Assembly (NCBI GenBank): GCA_022866015.1
Contig: JALHTX010000370.1
Coordinates: forward strand, 1-17,185
DNA length: 17,185 bases
Origin: Thermoplasmatota archaeon
GTDB taxonomy: Archaea > Thermoplasmatota > E2 > DHVEG-1
Direction: 5' to 3'
Below, piece by piece: positions 1 through 6,941 of this stretch. The notes under the pieces are model-generated. The model was given only the letters and a program-made list of their open reading frames with translations. It made no database searches and had not been told where the DNA came from. Both the position numbers and the translations under genes were made by a program. Each line of letters opens with the position of its first letter. Positions within the stretch are counted from its first letter, which is position 1.

Positions 1-1172
1 AGTTGATTATCTCTTAAAATAGTAACCGTAATGATTTGATTAGGAATTGTGTATTCTTCTAGATATGACATTAAAGAGTCTCCATTTATAATGCGTGTTC
101 CATCAATTGCCACAATGATATCACCACCAATATTTACCCGTTCATTGTCGATTATAACCTGTTCATTTCCACTTTTTAATCCTGCTTTCTGAGCCGCACC
201 ACCACTTGTTACACTTGTTATAAGCCATCCATAGGTTGCATTAACATCCATCGCTTGCGCTATCGAATAACTCATATCTGCTCCCGATATTCCTAACCAG
301 GGATGCTGATCATAGTAACCCGTTTTGGTCAGTGGCACTATTTCTTTTAATATTGTATTTGAGGGGATGGCAAAACCAAGTCCATTGGAATTTGAAATAA
401 TCGCCGTGGTTATACCTATTACTTTTCCTTGATAGTTTAATAAAGGTCCTCCTGAATTTCCTGGGTTGATCGGAGCACTTGTTTGAATAATGTTTGCTAT
501 AGGAAAACTACCTGCCACAGAATCTTGTATTGTTCTTTCTAGTTGACTAATAATCCCGGTTGTCATTGTTCCACCAAGACCAAAAGGGCTACCTATAGCA
601 ATTACAGGATCACCAACTTCCAGATTAGAAGAACTAACAATTTCAAGAGGATTAAACTCCTCGGATGTTGCATTGACAATTAACACAGCCAAATCAGAAT
701 ACGCATCAGAACCGATCATTACACCAGGGTAACTATTACCACTTGAAAATGTAACAATAATATCAGATGCACCGGAAACAACATGATAGTTGGTAATAAC
801 TACCATATCACTATCAAACTCGTAGACAAAACCTGAACCCTGTACCGCAGAATACTGTGTCCCAAAAAAAGACTGATAGGCAACCTTGCCGGAAATTACA
901 ACAATAGAATCTTTAACTTCATCGTATAGATTTGATAGAACTGTTTCATTATAAATATATGTAATATTTTGATAGTCTATGTTATTATTTCCATTTTGTA
1001 ATGAATCTATCTGATTTTGTAAATTATCAAGTTCTGAAGAGTCTAATCCATAGATCAGTGAGCCTCCAAATACAAATCCTGCAATAAACATTACAACAAC
1101 AAAAACTGAAATCAACATTAATTTAGCTAAATTATTTCCTTTATTCGTTTTATTTTCATCCATATATTCCAT
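1..1172 (-). CDS. htrA: HtrA/DegP-type serine protease with PDZ domain, membrane-anchored (3' end cut by window)
   Basis: Serine protease of the HtrA/DegP family, expected to degrade or refold damaged proteins on the outer face of the membrane. A short charged N-terminus (MEYMDENKTNK) precedes one hydrophobic membrane segment at about residues 17-41 and a short Leu/Asn/Gln stretch (46-62) that may be coiled. The trypsin-like domain follows with a complete triad: His130 in TNYHVV, Asp160 in SDLAVL and Ser240 in NPGNSGGPL. A PDZ domain begins at about residue 280 (HPWLGISG) and runs on to the window edge, so the extreme C-terminus and stop are missing. The start at 1172 is chosen because AGAGGGA (1185-1179) lies at good spacing; ATGs at 1163 and 1159 are alternatives. 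A TATA box (TATAAAT, 1255-1249) and an 11-bp repeat array (1275-1307) lie upstream. Family assignment is very secure; the physiological role is inferred. Confidence 0.95.
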   Translation of the reverse strand, partial: MEYMDENKTNKGNNLAKLMLISVFVVVMFIAGFVFGGSLIYGLDSSELDNLQNQIDSLQNGNNNIDYQNITYIYNETVLSNLYDEVKDSIVVISGKVAYQSFFGTQYSAVQGSGFVYEFDSDMVVITNYHVVSGASDIIVTFSSGNSYPGVMIGSDAYSDLAVLIVNATSEEFNPLEIVSSSNLEVGDPVIAIGSPFGLGGTMTTGIISQLERTIQDSVAGSFPIANIIQTSAPINPGNSGGPLLNYQGKVIGITTAIISNSNGLGFAIPSNTILKEIVPLTKTGYYDQHPWLGISGADMSYSIAQAMDVNATYGWLITSVTSGGAAQKAGLKSGNEQVIIDNERVNIGGDIIVAIDGTRIINGDSLMSYLEEYTIPNQIITVTILRDNQ

Positions 1173-1248
1173 ATATTATCCCTCTTATTTTTTTATTTAT
1201 AGGTAACTACTTTGTTTTGTTTTTCAAGTGTTTTTTATGTTGAAGTTT

Positions 1249-1255
1249 ATTTATA
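1249..1255 (-). promoter_or_regulatory. Putative TATA box of htrA
   Basis: TATAAAT reads leftwards on the minus strand (within GATATAAATAAAC), about 77 nt before the htrA start, which would give a leader of roughly 50 nt. It lies 23 bp from the last conserved C (1278) of the nearest 11-bp repeat unit. The same 23-bp distance occurs at the LTxxQ-gene promoter. Confidence 0.5.
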
Positions 1256-1274
1256 TCTATTTTTCCAGAATTAC

Positions 1275-1307
1275 TTCCAATTTATTCCCAAATCATTCCC
1301 AAATTTT
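1275..1307 (+). repeat. Array 1 of three tandem 11-bp units (putative operator upstream of htrA)
   Basis: Three direct units at exact 11-bp spacing: TTCCAATTTAT (1275-1285), TCCCAAATCAT (1286-1296) and TCCCAAATTTT (1297-1307). The same kind of array occurs at 2061-2093 and 6860-6892; the nine-unit consensus is TCCCRAATTWT. It lies upstream of the htrA TATA box. The 11-bp period is close to one DNA turn, so successive units would face the same side of the helix, as expected for cooperative protein binding. The operator role is inferred. Confidence 0.7.
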
Positions 1308-1342
1308 AAAAAATTGATCCTTCATAATTTTAAAAAATTTGA

Positions 1343-1395
1343 GTTGTGCCAATTTATGTTAGGGGGAAGTGAAAAAGTGTATAAGTTGGCACAAC
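1343..1395. repeat. Long inverted repeat (10-bp perfect arms, extendable to 15 bp)
   Basis: GTTGTGCCAA (1343-1352) is exactly matched by TTGGCACAAC (1386-1395). Pairing continues inward through TTAT/ATAA with one intervening T-G pair, giving a 15-bp stem around a 23-nt loop. The odd pair is a wobble only in a plus-strand RNA, where the stem would be best. It lies between the LTxxQ gene and the htrA promoter. It could be an RNA hairpin, a protein-binding dyad or the remains of a small mobile repeat. Confidence 0.6.
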
Positions 1396-1411
1396 GTTAA
1401 TCTGAGGAGAA

Positions 1412-1439
1412 AGAAGAGAAAAATCTTTTTTTCTCTTCT
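1412..1439. terminator. Hairpin with T-tract, possible transcription terminator
   Basis: AGAAGAGAAAAA (1412-1423) pairs over 12 bp with TTTTTCTCTTCT (1428-1439) around a four-base loop. It lies about 40 bp past the stop of the LTxxQ gene (minus strand). On the minus strand the 3' arm is a pyrimidine-rich run of T and C, which suits archaeal termination. Strand of action is uncertain. Confidence 0.45.
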
Positions 1440-1480
1440 CGTTTAGGATGGGATGTAGTTTTTTTTATTGATCTAACTCC

Positions 1481-1987
1481 TCACTTGGTATAAATTCGTA
1501 GTCCGCCGCATGGTCCTTGTCCAAATCCCTGGCTTTGCATCATTCCGTAACTCAAGTTGGTCATGTTTTTGAGATCAAATTCTTCTTGTATGATTGTGTT
1601 GATTTCATTCCAGCTGTATCCTTGGTCTCTTAGTTCTTTCTGCCTGTTGAGGATTTCTAGTCGTTGTTCGGTTTGTGTGATTTCATTGTTTAATTGGGTG
1701 TCCAGTACTCAGTATTCGTCGAGTTTCTCTTGTATTGCTGCTTGGGTTTCGTTTCTTGTTGCATTCTGCTCTCTAAGGGTGGTCATGAGATTTTCTAGTT
1801 CAGTTTGTTGTTCTTCCGTGAGATTATAGGCGAATGGTCCACGTTCGTGTTGTCCCTTAGGGGGGATAGGTATGGTTGTTTCGTCTGTTATATCATCTGT
1901 TTGTGCGGTCGCAAGAACTGCTCCAATGGCTGTGATGATTAGACCGATGAGTAGTCCACCGACCAATTTTTTGTTTGTGTTTCTCAT
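1481..1987 (-). pseudogene. Secreted LTxxQ-motif (Spy/CpxP-like) protein, frame interrupted by an in-frame TGA
   Basis: The ATG at 1987 follows a strong GGAGGA (2001-1996). The product starts with a signal peptide or anchor (MRNTNKK, then hydrophobic VGGLLIGLIITAIGAVLATA). An acidic linker and a helical, Glu/Gln-rich segment follow, with LTEEQQ at about residues 57-62, resembling the LTxxQ motif of the bacterial periplasmic chaperones Spy and CpxP. After LDEY (codons 89-92) comes TGA at 1711-1709. The same frame then stays clearly coding for 75 more codons (for example EQRLEILNRQKELRDQGYSW, then a Gly/Gln-rich tail) to a TGA at 1483-1481. Full length would be 168 codons. A single GGA-to-TGA change would explain the break; a sequencing error or readthrough are alternatives. 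GC content is visibly higher than in the genes to its right. The chaperone role is inferred from motif and setting only. Confidence 0.75.
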
Positions 1988-2033
1988 TTTTTTTATCCTC
2001 CATTATGTTTCAACAACCCTCTATATCAAAGTT

Positions 2034-2041
2034 ATTTTATA
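2034..2041 (-). promoter_or_regulatory. Putative TATA box of the LTxxQ gene
   Basis: TATAAAAT on the minus strand, about 47 nt before the ATG at 1987. It lies 23 bp from the last conserved C (2064) of repeat array 2, the same distance as at htrA. A short leader carrying GGAGGA would follow. Confidence 0.55.
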
Positions 2042-2060
2042 TTGATTTTTTACAATTTAA

Positions 2061-2093
2061 TTCCAATTTTCTACCAAATTATTCCCGAATTAT
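2061..2093 (+). repeat. Array 2 of three tandem 11-bp units (putative operator upstream of the LTxxQ gene)
   Basis: Units TTCCAATTTTC (2061-2071), TACCAAATTAT (2072-2082) and TCCCGAATTAT (2083-2093) match the same consensus as arrays 1 and 3, again with exact 11-bp period. The array lies upstream of the TATA box relative to the minus-strand gene, a position more typical of an activator or upstream operator than of a roadblock. Confidence 0.7.
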
Positions 2094-2207
2094 CTCAATC
2101 TTACAAAATAAAAACAGACTGAGATACAAATCAAGGATATGATTAAAACAAATTAAACAATATCTTTCCTATTTTTCCAGTCATATATTCTATAAAAATC
2201 CTTTTGA

Positions 2208-2312
2208 TTATTTAGGTGGTTTGTATCCCCATCTTTCAATAGTAAAATTCTAATGTTTTTTGACTTCATCAATGTTTTGTTTATCTTTATTTTCATTATT
2301 TTGATTTCCCAT
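2208..2312 (-). other. Possible small ORF or gene remnant with in-frame TAG
   Basis: An ATG at 2312 lies 6 nt past the stop of the 1089-residue gene. It opens 20 polar codons (MGNQNNENKDKQ... ending VKKH), then TAG at 2252-2250, and continues in the same frame as NFTIERWGYKPPK to a TAA at 2210-2208. The residues after the TAG look protein-like, so this could be a 34-codon small protein with a nonsense change, or chance. No homologue is recognised and no strong ribosome-binding site is present. Confidence 0.25.
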
Positions 2313-2318
2313 TTTTTC

Positions 2319-5300
2319 TCATCTATTTTTGAAATAAGAATTAAAAGATATAATTATAATGATAAGAACTGCTATAACATATAAATAGAAACCAGTACTA
2401 AAACCCCAGTTACACATTACAGCGTAAAATTGACTTTCTCCAGGTACGCCAACATCCAAATATCCTTTTCCAATGATGCGTCCTATGGTTGCTTTAGATA
2501 GTTCATTCATTGCTATAATAAATATTAAAACAGGCCCAATGACTGATAATGCAGCAATGATTTTTGAAATTTTTTCTAATCTTTTTTTACCCTTTTTTCT
2601 AAAATAAATATTTAAAAGTATTAGAATACAACCAATTATAGCTAAGCTAATTAAAACCGTTATTACAATAAGAAACTCAGATGGTAAATATGATGGTTCT
2701 CCAGCAATTGTATTCTCTAGTGTAGTTATTGTAATCATTTTATTTGGAAATAGATATAGATCTGTTGATGTTTCAAGTGTATTTGTAGATCCATTTATTT
2801 CCCACCATGGTAAAAACAAAGATAAGATTATAAGTATAATTCCTATAGTTATAAAAAAATATTTATAGTGCTTTTTATAACCAAAAAATATTGAGGATAT
2901 AGTTATTATAATAGCACAAAGTATCATAATAATTGCTAGATAAACTGGTTGATCAGTTGTTATTAAATCATAATTTTGTGTACCATAGATGCTCATGGTT
3001 CTTGCACTTATTAATTTATTTTCATTAAATACTTCAACTTGGTATTCACCTGGAGGAACTGTTATAATAGTATGAGACTCTTTAGCTTGAATTTCAAGTT
3101 TATCACTATTTCTAGAAACAATAATTTTAGAATTTTCATAAGGTATCCCTCTAGAATTAAAAATTTTTAGATTAACATCGTATTCAGCTGGAAATTCTAA
3201 CTCTAGATTTTTATTATCAAAAATATCTACATTTTTATTAAGAGTAAATGATTTAAAATTAAGACTTATTAGATATGTACTCGGCGTTAGATTTGTGAAA
3301 ACATATTTCCCATATTCAATTTTTCTAGCAGATATTTTATTAGACTCAGTTACACTAGTACTTGTAATTGTTGGGTTTAGCTCTATACTTGGTGCTTGCC
3401 CCCAGGTATCTATAATCTTTAAATTTAAAGTATATCGTTGAATATCAACTATTTTTTCTAGTCGAAAAATCTTCTGAGAAACACCTAATTTAACTGATTC
3501 TTCATAAACATTTAATCCATTATAAAAAATTTTTAAAAGATATAACTCTGTATTTGTTGAAGCTTTGAATGTTGTTTGCCCATTTCCATCTGTAAAACCT
3601 TTTGCAATAATTAAATTATCTTTTTCAAGAGTTACCACTGCGTTTTTTACTTTTTCATTATTTTGATCTAAAACTGTTACATCTATACTTGCTTCTGATC
3701 TACAATAAACATGTACTTTTTCATCCTTTTGTAAATCAATTAAGGCATAACCAATAAATTGTTTTTCTTCAGATAAAAGCTGATTTTCTTTAAATATTTT
3801 AATTACATATTTACCTGGGTTTATATTTGAAAAAACCGCTTTTTTAATTATTGAAAAATTTCTAAAGTCAAATATGTTTAGTGCAGATATGATCTGTTCG
3901 ATAACACTTGGGTTCTCTAATTCATTTATTGGATTCATTGGAAGTCTTACTGCGTTTTCTGAATAAATAAACTCATCATCTTGGTATAGCTCAACATTAA
4001 TGTATGACAGATTTAACCCAAGAAGTACTGATAGAGATGAACCACAAGGAATTGATAGTGTATTATGCACAATTACAGATAAATCATATTTAATGAGTTC
4101 TTCAGAATTCTCATTTATTTCTTTGTCATATAGTGGTTTTAATTTTACAAGTTCTTGAAAAATTTCTGCTTCTTTTTCAATAACTAAATAACCATTTTTT
4201 TCTAAAGAAAAAAACTCTGCATCAAACTCAGCAACAAAATCACTAGGTATTATAAAATCATGATCTCCACCAGATTCAAAAGAATTTCTACCAATCTCTA
4301 TTGCTGCTACATTGTTTTCAAGTCCAGGTAAATGTGGATAATCAAATTCAAATGCATTAATCTGAAGTCCTTCTTTTTTATTAGTTCCACTAACTAAAAC
4401 ATCATTTGAACTAAAAATAACAGAATGAGCAAAACCTGTCTCCCCATCATCAAATGAAATCCAAGCTTTTTTTCCAAGATCAACATCATCTCTATAACTT
4501 ATAATTCTAATATCTGATTCCTCAGGGATATATTCTGGATCTATATCTACAGTATATCCTGAAATTGTTCCAAATTCATTATAAAAATGTAGAAAAGGTA
4601 ATAATCGACCTATGTTTAAATCCTGGATAGATTTACTTTTAACTCCAATACATTGAAGTGATGCATAAATCCCATCTGTATTTGTTGCTGGGGGAATTGA
4701 ACATACTTTTATTTCTTTTAGTGCTTCATGTTTAACATGGGCGTGAATTCTAGCATTTGAATTTGGACAGTGATAATATTTGTATGTTGCAGTTGTTTTT
4801 AAATCATTAAATTTTGAGGAGCTTACTATTCGAAATTCAAGCATTAAATTTCCATCAACAAGGACCTCTTTTGATATTAAACTCTGACTAGTTGAACTAT
4901 AACCAAAGAGACTATTATCATATGAATACTTAAAATCAAAGGATGCAAATAACTCAATGTTTTTAGGAAGAGCCTCTATAATACCTTTTTTCATCCTCAT
5001 AATATGTTGACAAGTATTGTATCCCATGAATTGTCCATTATAAGAAACACCATATGAAAGATAATTATCATCAATTATTTTGTAATAATCTGATTCAAGT
5101 GTATAACCAGATATTGGTTCAAAACGAAAATATGATTCTTCGATTTTCACATGATCAGGATATTTAGGAGCAGTTTTTTCTAATTCATCATAATAAACAT
5201 AATATTTTTCTTTTCCATTAGCAAAATCAGGAATTAAAAAAACCAAGTTACAACCAGTTATAAAATTATCTTTACTATTTTTTAATGAATATATTTGAGA

Positions 5301-5588
5301 TTCAAGCTCCTCCAAATTTTTTCCATCCCAACATACTACCCGTATTGAATTTTCATCTACATTTTTAGCCCAACAAGGATTTTCAAATTCTATTTTTAGG
5401 TCTACAGGTTGAAATTTAGAAATTTCTAAACTAGTATCAAATGGAATAATAATCTCCTGTGAATAAGACCAATCTTCACCTAAATCGAAACTACCTGCAA
5501 ATGATAGATGGTTTGGAAAAAATAAAAATAATAAAATAATTATAGATATAAAACGTAAACCATATCTGGGTTTAAACAAACATCTCAA
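2319..5588 (-). CDS. Large exported multi-domain membrane protein (DUF2341-like N-terminus, Ig-like/carboxypeptidase-regulatory-like repeats, five C-terminal helices)
   Basis: Protein of 1089 residues with a signal peptide (about 1-31, hydrophobic ISIIILLFLFF). The next ~115 residues (WSYSQEIIIPFDTSLEI onward, with VYYDELEKT near the end) resemble the DUF2341-like exported domain of archaeal surface proteins. A long beta-rich middle with no recognised catalytic motif follows. Three beta-sandwich repeats of the carboxypeptidase-regulatory type sit at about 636-700 (NAVVTLEKD, FTDGNGQTTF), 721-790 and 801-870 (VPPGEYQVEVF). The C-terminus has about five transmembrane helices (near 879-903, 908-930, 966-992, 1009-1030 and 1062-1086). 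I infer a surface protein with an extracellular body and a membrane-embedded tail. The start is TTG at 5588, preceded by GGGG (5602-5599), 17 nt after the GNAT stop, so the two are probably co-transcribed. Function unknown. Confidence 0.85.
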   Translation of the reverse strand: MRCLFKPRYGLRFISIIILLFLFFPNHLSFAGSFDLGEDWSYSQEIIIPFDTSLEISKFQPVDLKIEFENPCWAKNVDENSIRVVCWDGKNLEELESQIYSLKNSKDNFITGCNLVFLIPDFANGKEKYYVYYDELEKTAPKYPDHVKIEESYFRFEPISGYTLESDYYKIIDDNYLSYGVSYNGQFMGYNTCQHIMRMKKGIIEALPKNIELFASFDFKYSYDNSLFGYSSTSQSLISKEVLVDGNLMLEFRIVSSSKFNDLKTTATYKYYHCPNSNARIHAHVKHEALKEIKVCSIPPATNTDGIYASLQCIGVKSKSIQDLNIGRLLPFLHFYNEFGTISGYTVDIDPEYIPEESDIRIISYRDDVDLGKKAWISFDDGETGFAHSVIFSSNDVLVSGTNKKEGLQINAFEFDYPHLPGLENNVAAIEIGRNSFESGGDHDFIIPSDFVAEFDAEFFSLEKNGYLVIEKEAEIFQELVKLKPLYDKEINENSEELIKYDLSVIVHNTLSIPCGSSLSVLLGLNLSYINVELYQDDEFIYSENAVRLPMNPINELENPSVIEQIISALNIFDFRNFSIIKKAVFSNINPGKYVIKIFKENQLLSEEKQFIGYALIDLQKDEKVHVYCRSEASIDVTVLDQNNEKVKNAVVTLEKDNLIIAKGFTDGNGQTTFKASTNTELYLLKIFYNGLNVYEESVKLGVSQKIFRLEKIVDIQRYTLNLKIIDTWGQAPSIELNPTITSTSVTESNKISARKIEYGKYVFTNLTPSTYLISLNFKSFTLNKNVDIFDNKNLELEFPAEYDVNLKIFNSRGIPYENSKIIVSRNSDKLEIQAKESHTIITVPPGEYQVEVFNENKLISARTMSIYGTQNYDLITTDQPVYLAIIMILCAIIITISSIFFGYKKHYKYFFITIGIILIILSLFLPWWEINGSTNTLETSTDLYLFPNKMITITTLENTIAGEPSYLPSEFLIVITVLISLAIIGCILILLNIYFRKKGKKRLEKISKIIAALSVIGPVLIFIIAMNELSKATIGRIIGKGYLDVGVPGESQFYAVMCNWGFSTGFYLYVIAVLIIIIISFNSYFKNR

Positions 5589-5605
5589 AATATAACAACC
5601 CCTTT

Positions 5606-6793
5606 TTAAATAATATGAAAATCTTTTTCAAAAACACGAAATTTTTTATATGGTTCAGCCCCTGTTATCGAAATTGTCGTATGAGCTACAGCATTCTCTT
5701 CATCCATCAAACTAACCTCTGCACCTAGGTACCCACGATTTTTCATTTCAATTAATATTTCATAATTAAGATATGATCCTATATTTTGATTACGAAACTC
5801 TTTTTTAATACCAATAAAATGCAATATTCCTTTGTTTATTCTCTGCTTTTTGAATAAGAATTGAAATATATTAAAGAGTCCAAGTCTCCCATTCATTTTT
5901 TGAAATATTTGGTTATAATCTGGTGTGGACCATATAAATGCAACTGGTGAACTATTGTATTCAGCTATAAGGAATAATCGTGAATCAACAAACCATCGTA
6001 ATTGTTTTACACCAAAACGTAATCTAACCTCATCTACAGAAACAGGAACGTATCCCCAATGATTTGCAAAGCATTCTAGGAAAAATTTAATCCACCATTT
6101 CAATTCATTCTGTGTGTGTAATCGATTAAATGGGCGAATCTTTACATTTGATGCGGAACACATTTGTGCTTTTTCATGAAGTTTTTTGGGGATTGGCTTT
6201 TTTAAATCAATATAATAAGTCAAGAAATCTCGAGCCTTTTTCATATCAAATTTTTCAGCAAATGATATATAATATTCTGGTGAGTATGAAGAAAGCAAAC
6301 TTTGGGGTAAGTTAAATCCTTCATATAAAAAACCGCAACCAATATCAACTCGACCATTTATTGAGCCCTGCATTTTTGTTATTCCTTTTGAAATGAACCA
6401 TTTTTGTGCAGATTTGAATAAAGCTTCAGCACATTTGTAATCATTAATACATTCAAAAAATCCAAAGAATCCAATTTTTTCTTTTGATATATTGCAGTAA
6501 AAATGGTCAATAATTGCTGCTATACGGCCAACAATTTCATCTTTTTTATATTCAATGAATAATTTTACCTCTGCGTGTTTCCAAAAGGGTTTTTTTTTCT
6601 TAAAAAATTCTTTATATTCAATCCAAAAAGGTGCAACCCAATTTGGGTCATTCTTATATATTTTAAAAGAAAAATTATAAAATTTTTTAAAATCGATAAT
6701 ATTATTAACTGTTGTAATAGTAAGATTTTGTGAAAGGTTTTTAATTTCGTTGTTATTGTTGTCAAAAATATATTTTTTAGATATTTTATATAT
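5606..6793 (-). CDS. GNAT-fold acyltransferase family protein; start codon unresolved
   Basis: The frame encodes up to about 395 residues. An N-terminal signature (KIYKNDPNWVAPF ... KPFWKHAEV ... GRIAAIIDHF) is typical of the roughly 370-390-residue GNAT-like family found in bacteria and archaea. The C-terminal half has a GNAT core (LHFIGIKKEFRNQNIGSYL) with the acetyl-CoA-binding-like turn. The first in-frame ATG is at 6373, which would delete about 140 conserved residues, so the gene must begin earlier. No in-frame ATG, GTG or TTG exists between an upstream TAG and 6373. AGGGGG at 6808-6803 is followed 9 nt later by an in-frame ATA (6793-6791), which I use as a provisional start. A mutation, a sequencing error or a rare start are all possible. 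The substrate is unknown. A TATA-like TATAAAT lies at 6845-6839. Confidence 0.8.
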   Translation of the reverse strand: MYKISKKYIFDNNNNEIKNLSQNLTITTVNNIIDFKKFYNFSFKIYKNDPNWVAPFWIEYKEFFKKKKPFWKHAEVKLFIEYKKDEIVGRIAAIIDHFYCNISKEKIGFFGFFECINDYKCAEALFKSAQKWFISKGITKMQGSINGRVDIGCGFLYEGFNLPQSLLSSYSPEYYISFAEKFDMKKARDFLTYYIDLKKPIPKKLHEKAQMCSASNVKIRPFNRLHTQNELKWWIKFFLECFANHWGYVPVSVDEVRLRFGVKQLRWFVDSRLFLIAEYNSSPVAFIWSTPDYNQIFQKMNGRLGLFNIFQFLFKKQRINKGILHFIGIKKEFRNQNIGSYLNYEILIEMKNRGYLGAEVSLMDEENAVAHTTISITGAEPYKKFRVFEKDFHII

Positions 6794-6825
6794 ATTTTTT
6801 AACCCCCTTATAGATAATATTATAG

Positions 6826-6833
6826 TATAAAAG
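6826..6833 (+). promoter_or_regulatory. Putative TATA box of the winged-helix regulator gene
   Basis: TATAAAAG reads rightwards, placing transcription start near 6855. The 11-bp repeats at 6860-6892 would then lie just downstream of the start, as for a repressor site. The opposite strand carries a TATA-like box for the GNAT gene (6845-6839), so the two divergent promoters overlap. Confidence 0.5.
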
Positions 6834-6859
6834 CATATATTTATATTTTTAGCTTTTAT

Positions 6860-6892
6860 TCCCTATTTACTCCTAAATTAATCCCGAATTTT
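6860..6892 (+). repeat. Array 3 of three tandem 11-bp units (between the GNAT gene and the winged-helix gene)
   Basis: Units TCCCTATTTAC (6860-6870), TCCTAAATTAA (6871-6881) and TCCCGAATTTT (6882-6892) match arrays 1 and 2. Relative to the minus-strand GNAT gene the orientation is the same as for the other two arrays, 18 bp from its TATA-like box. Relative to the plus-strand regulator it lies between TATA box and start codon. That arrangement would allow autoregulation. Confidence 0.7.
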
Positions 6893-6941
6893 GAAAAAAT
6901 GTATTAAATGGGTTTCACAATTCCCATCAAAGGTTTATTTA

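Larger units (their letters stand above)
1173..1480. other. Intergenic region between htrA and the LTxxQ gene
   Basis: No coding potential was accepted here. The interval holds the htrA ribosome-binding site and TATA box, repeat array 1, the 1343-1395 inverted repeat and the 1412-1439 hairpin. A short open stretch at 1212-1400 on the plus strand is AT-rich, crosses the repeat array and inverted repeat, and has no protein-like features. Confidence 0.6.
1988..2318. other. Intergenic region downstream of the 1089-residue protein gene
   Basis: It contains the LTxxQ-gene promoter, ribosome-binding site and array 2. To the right of these (2095-2318) the only candidate is the tiny interrupted reading frame at 2208-2312, described separately. 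No RNA gene or strong hairpin was seen. Confidence 0.5.

Noticed and set aside
1212..1400. 62-codon plus-strand reading frame
   Set aside because: Runs through repeat array 1 and the inverted repeat, is dominated by Phe/Tyr/Lys from AT-rich DNA, and has no ribosome-binding site.
1412..1439. Hairpin in the 3' region as a selenocysteine insertion element for the TGA at 1709
   Set aside because: It is a simple purine/pyrimidine stem without the conserved internal bases of archaeal SECIS elements, and the TGA context does not suggest a redox active site.
1557..1829. 90-codon plus-strand reading frame
   Set aside because: Antisense shadow of the LTxxQ gene; its Ser/Cys-rich composition is what the complement of a Glu/Gln-rich gene gives.
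6565..6765. 66-codon minus-strand reading frame beginning with TTG
   Set aside because: It lies in the wrong frame over the conserved N-terminus of the GNAT gene, and its residues (poly Leu/Ile/Lys) look like a shadow of that AT-rich coding region.
1275..6892. The 11-bp repeat arrays as a CRISPR array
   Set aside because: Units are 11 bp, contiguous without spacers, in three separate short arrays and always intergenic upstream of genes.
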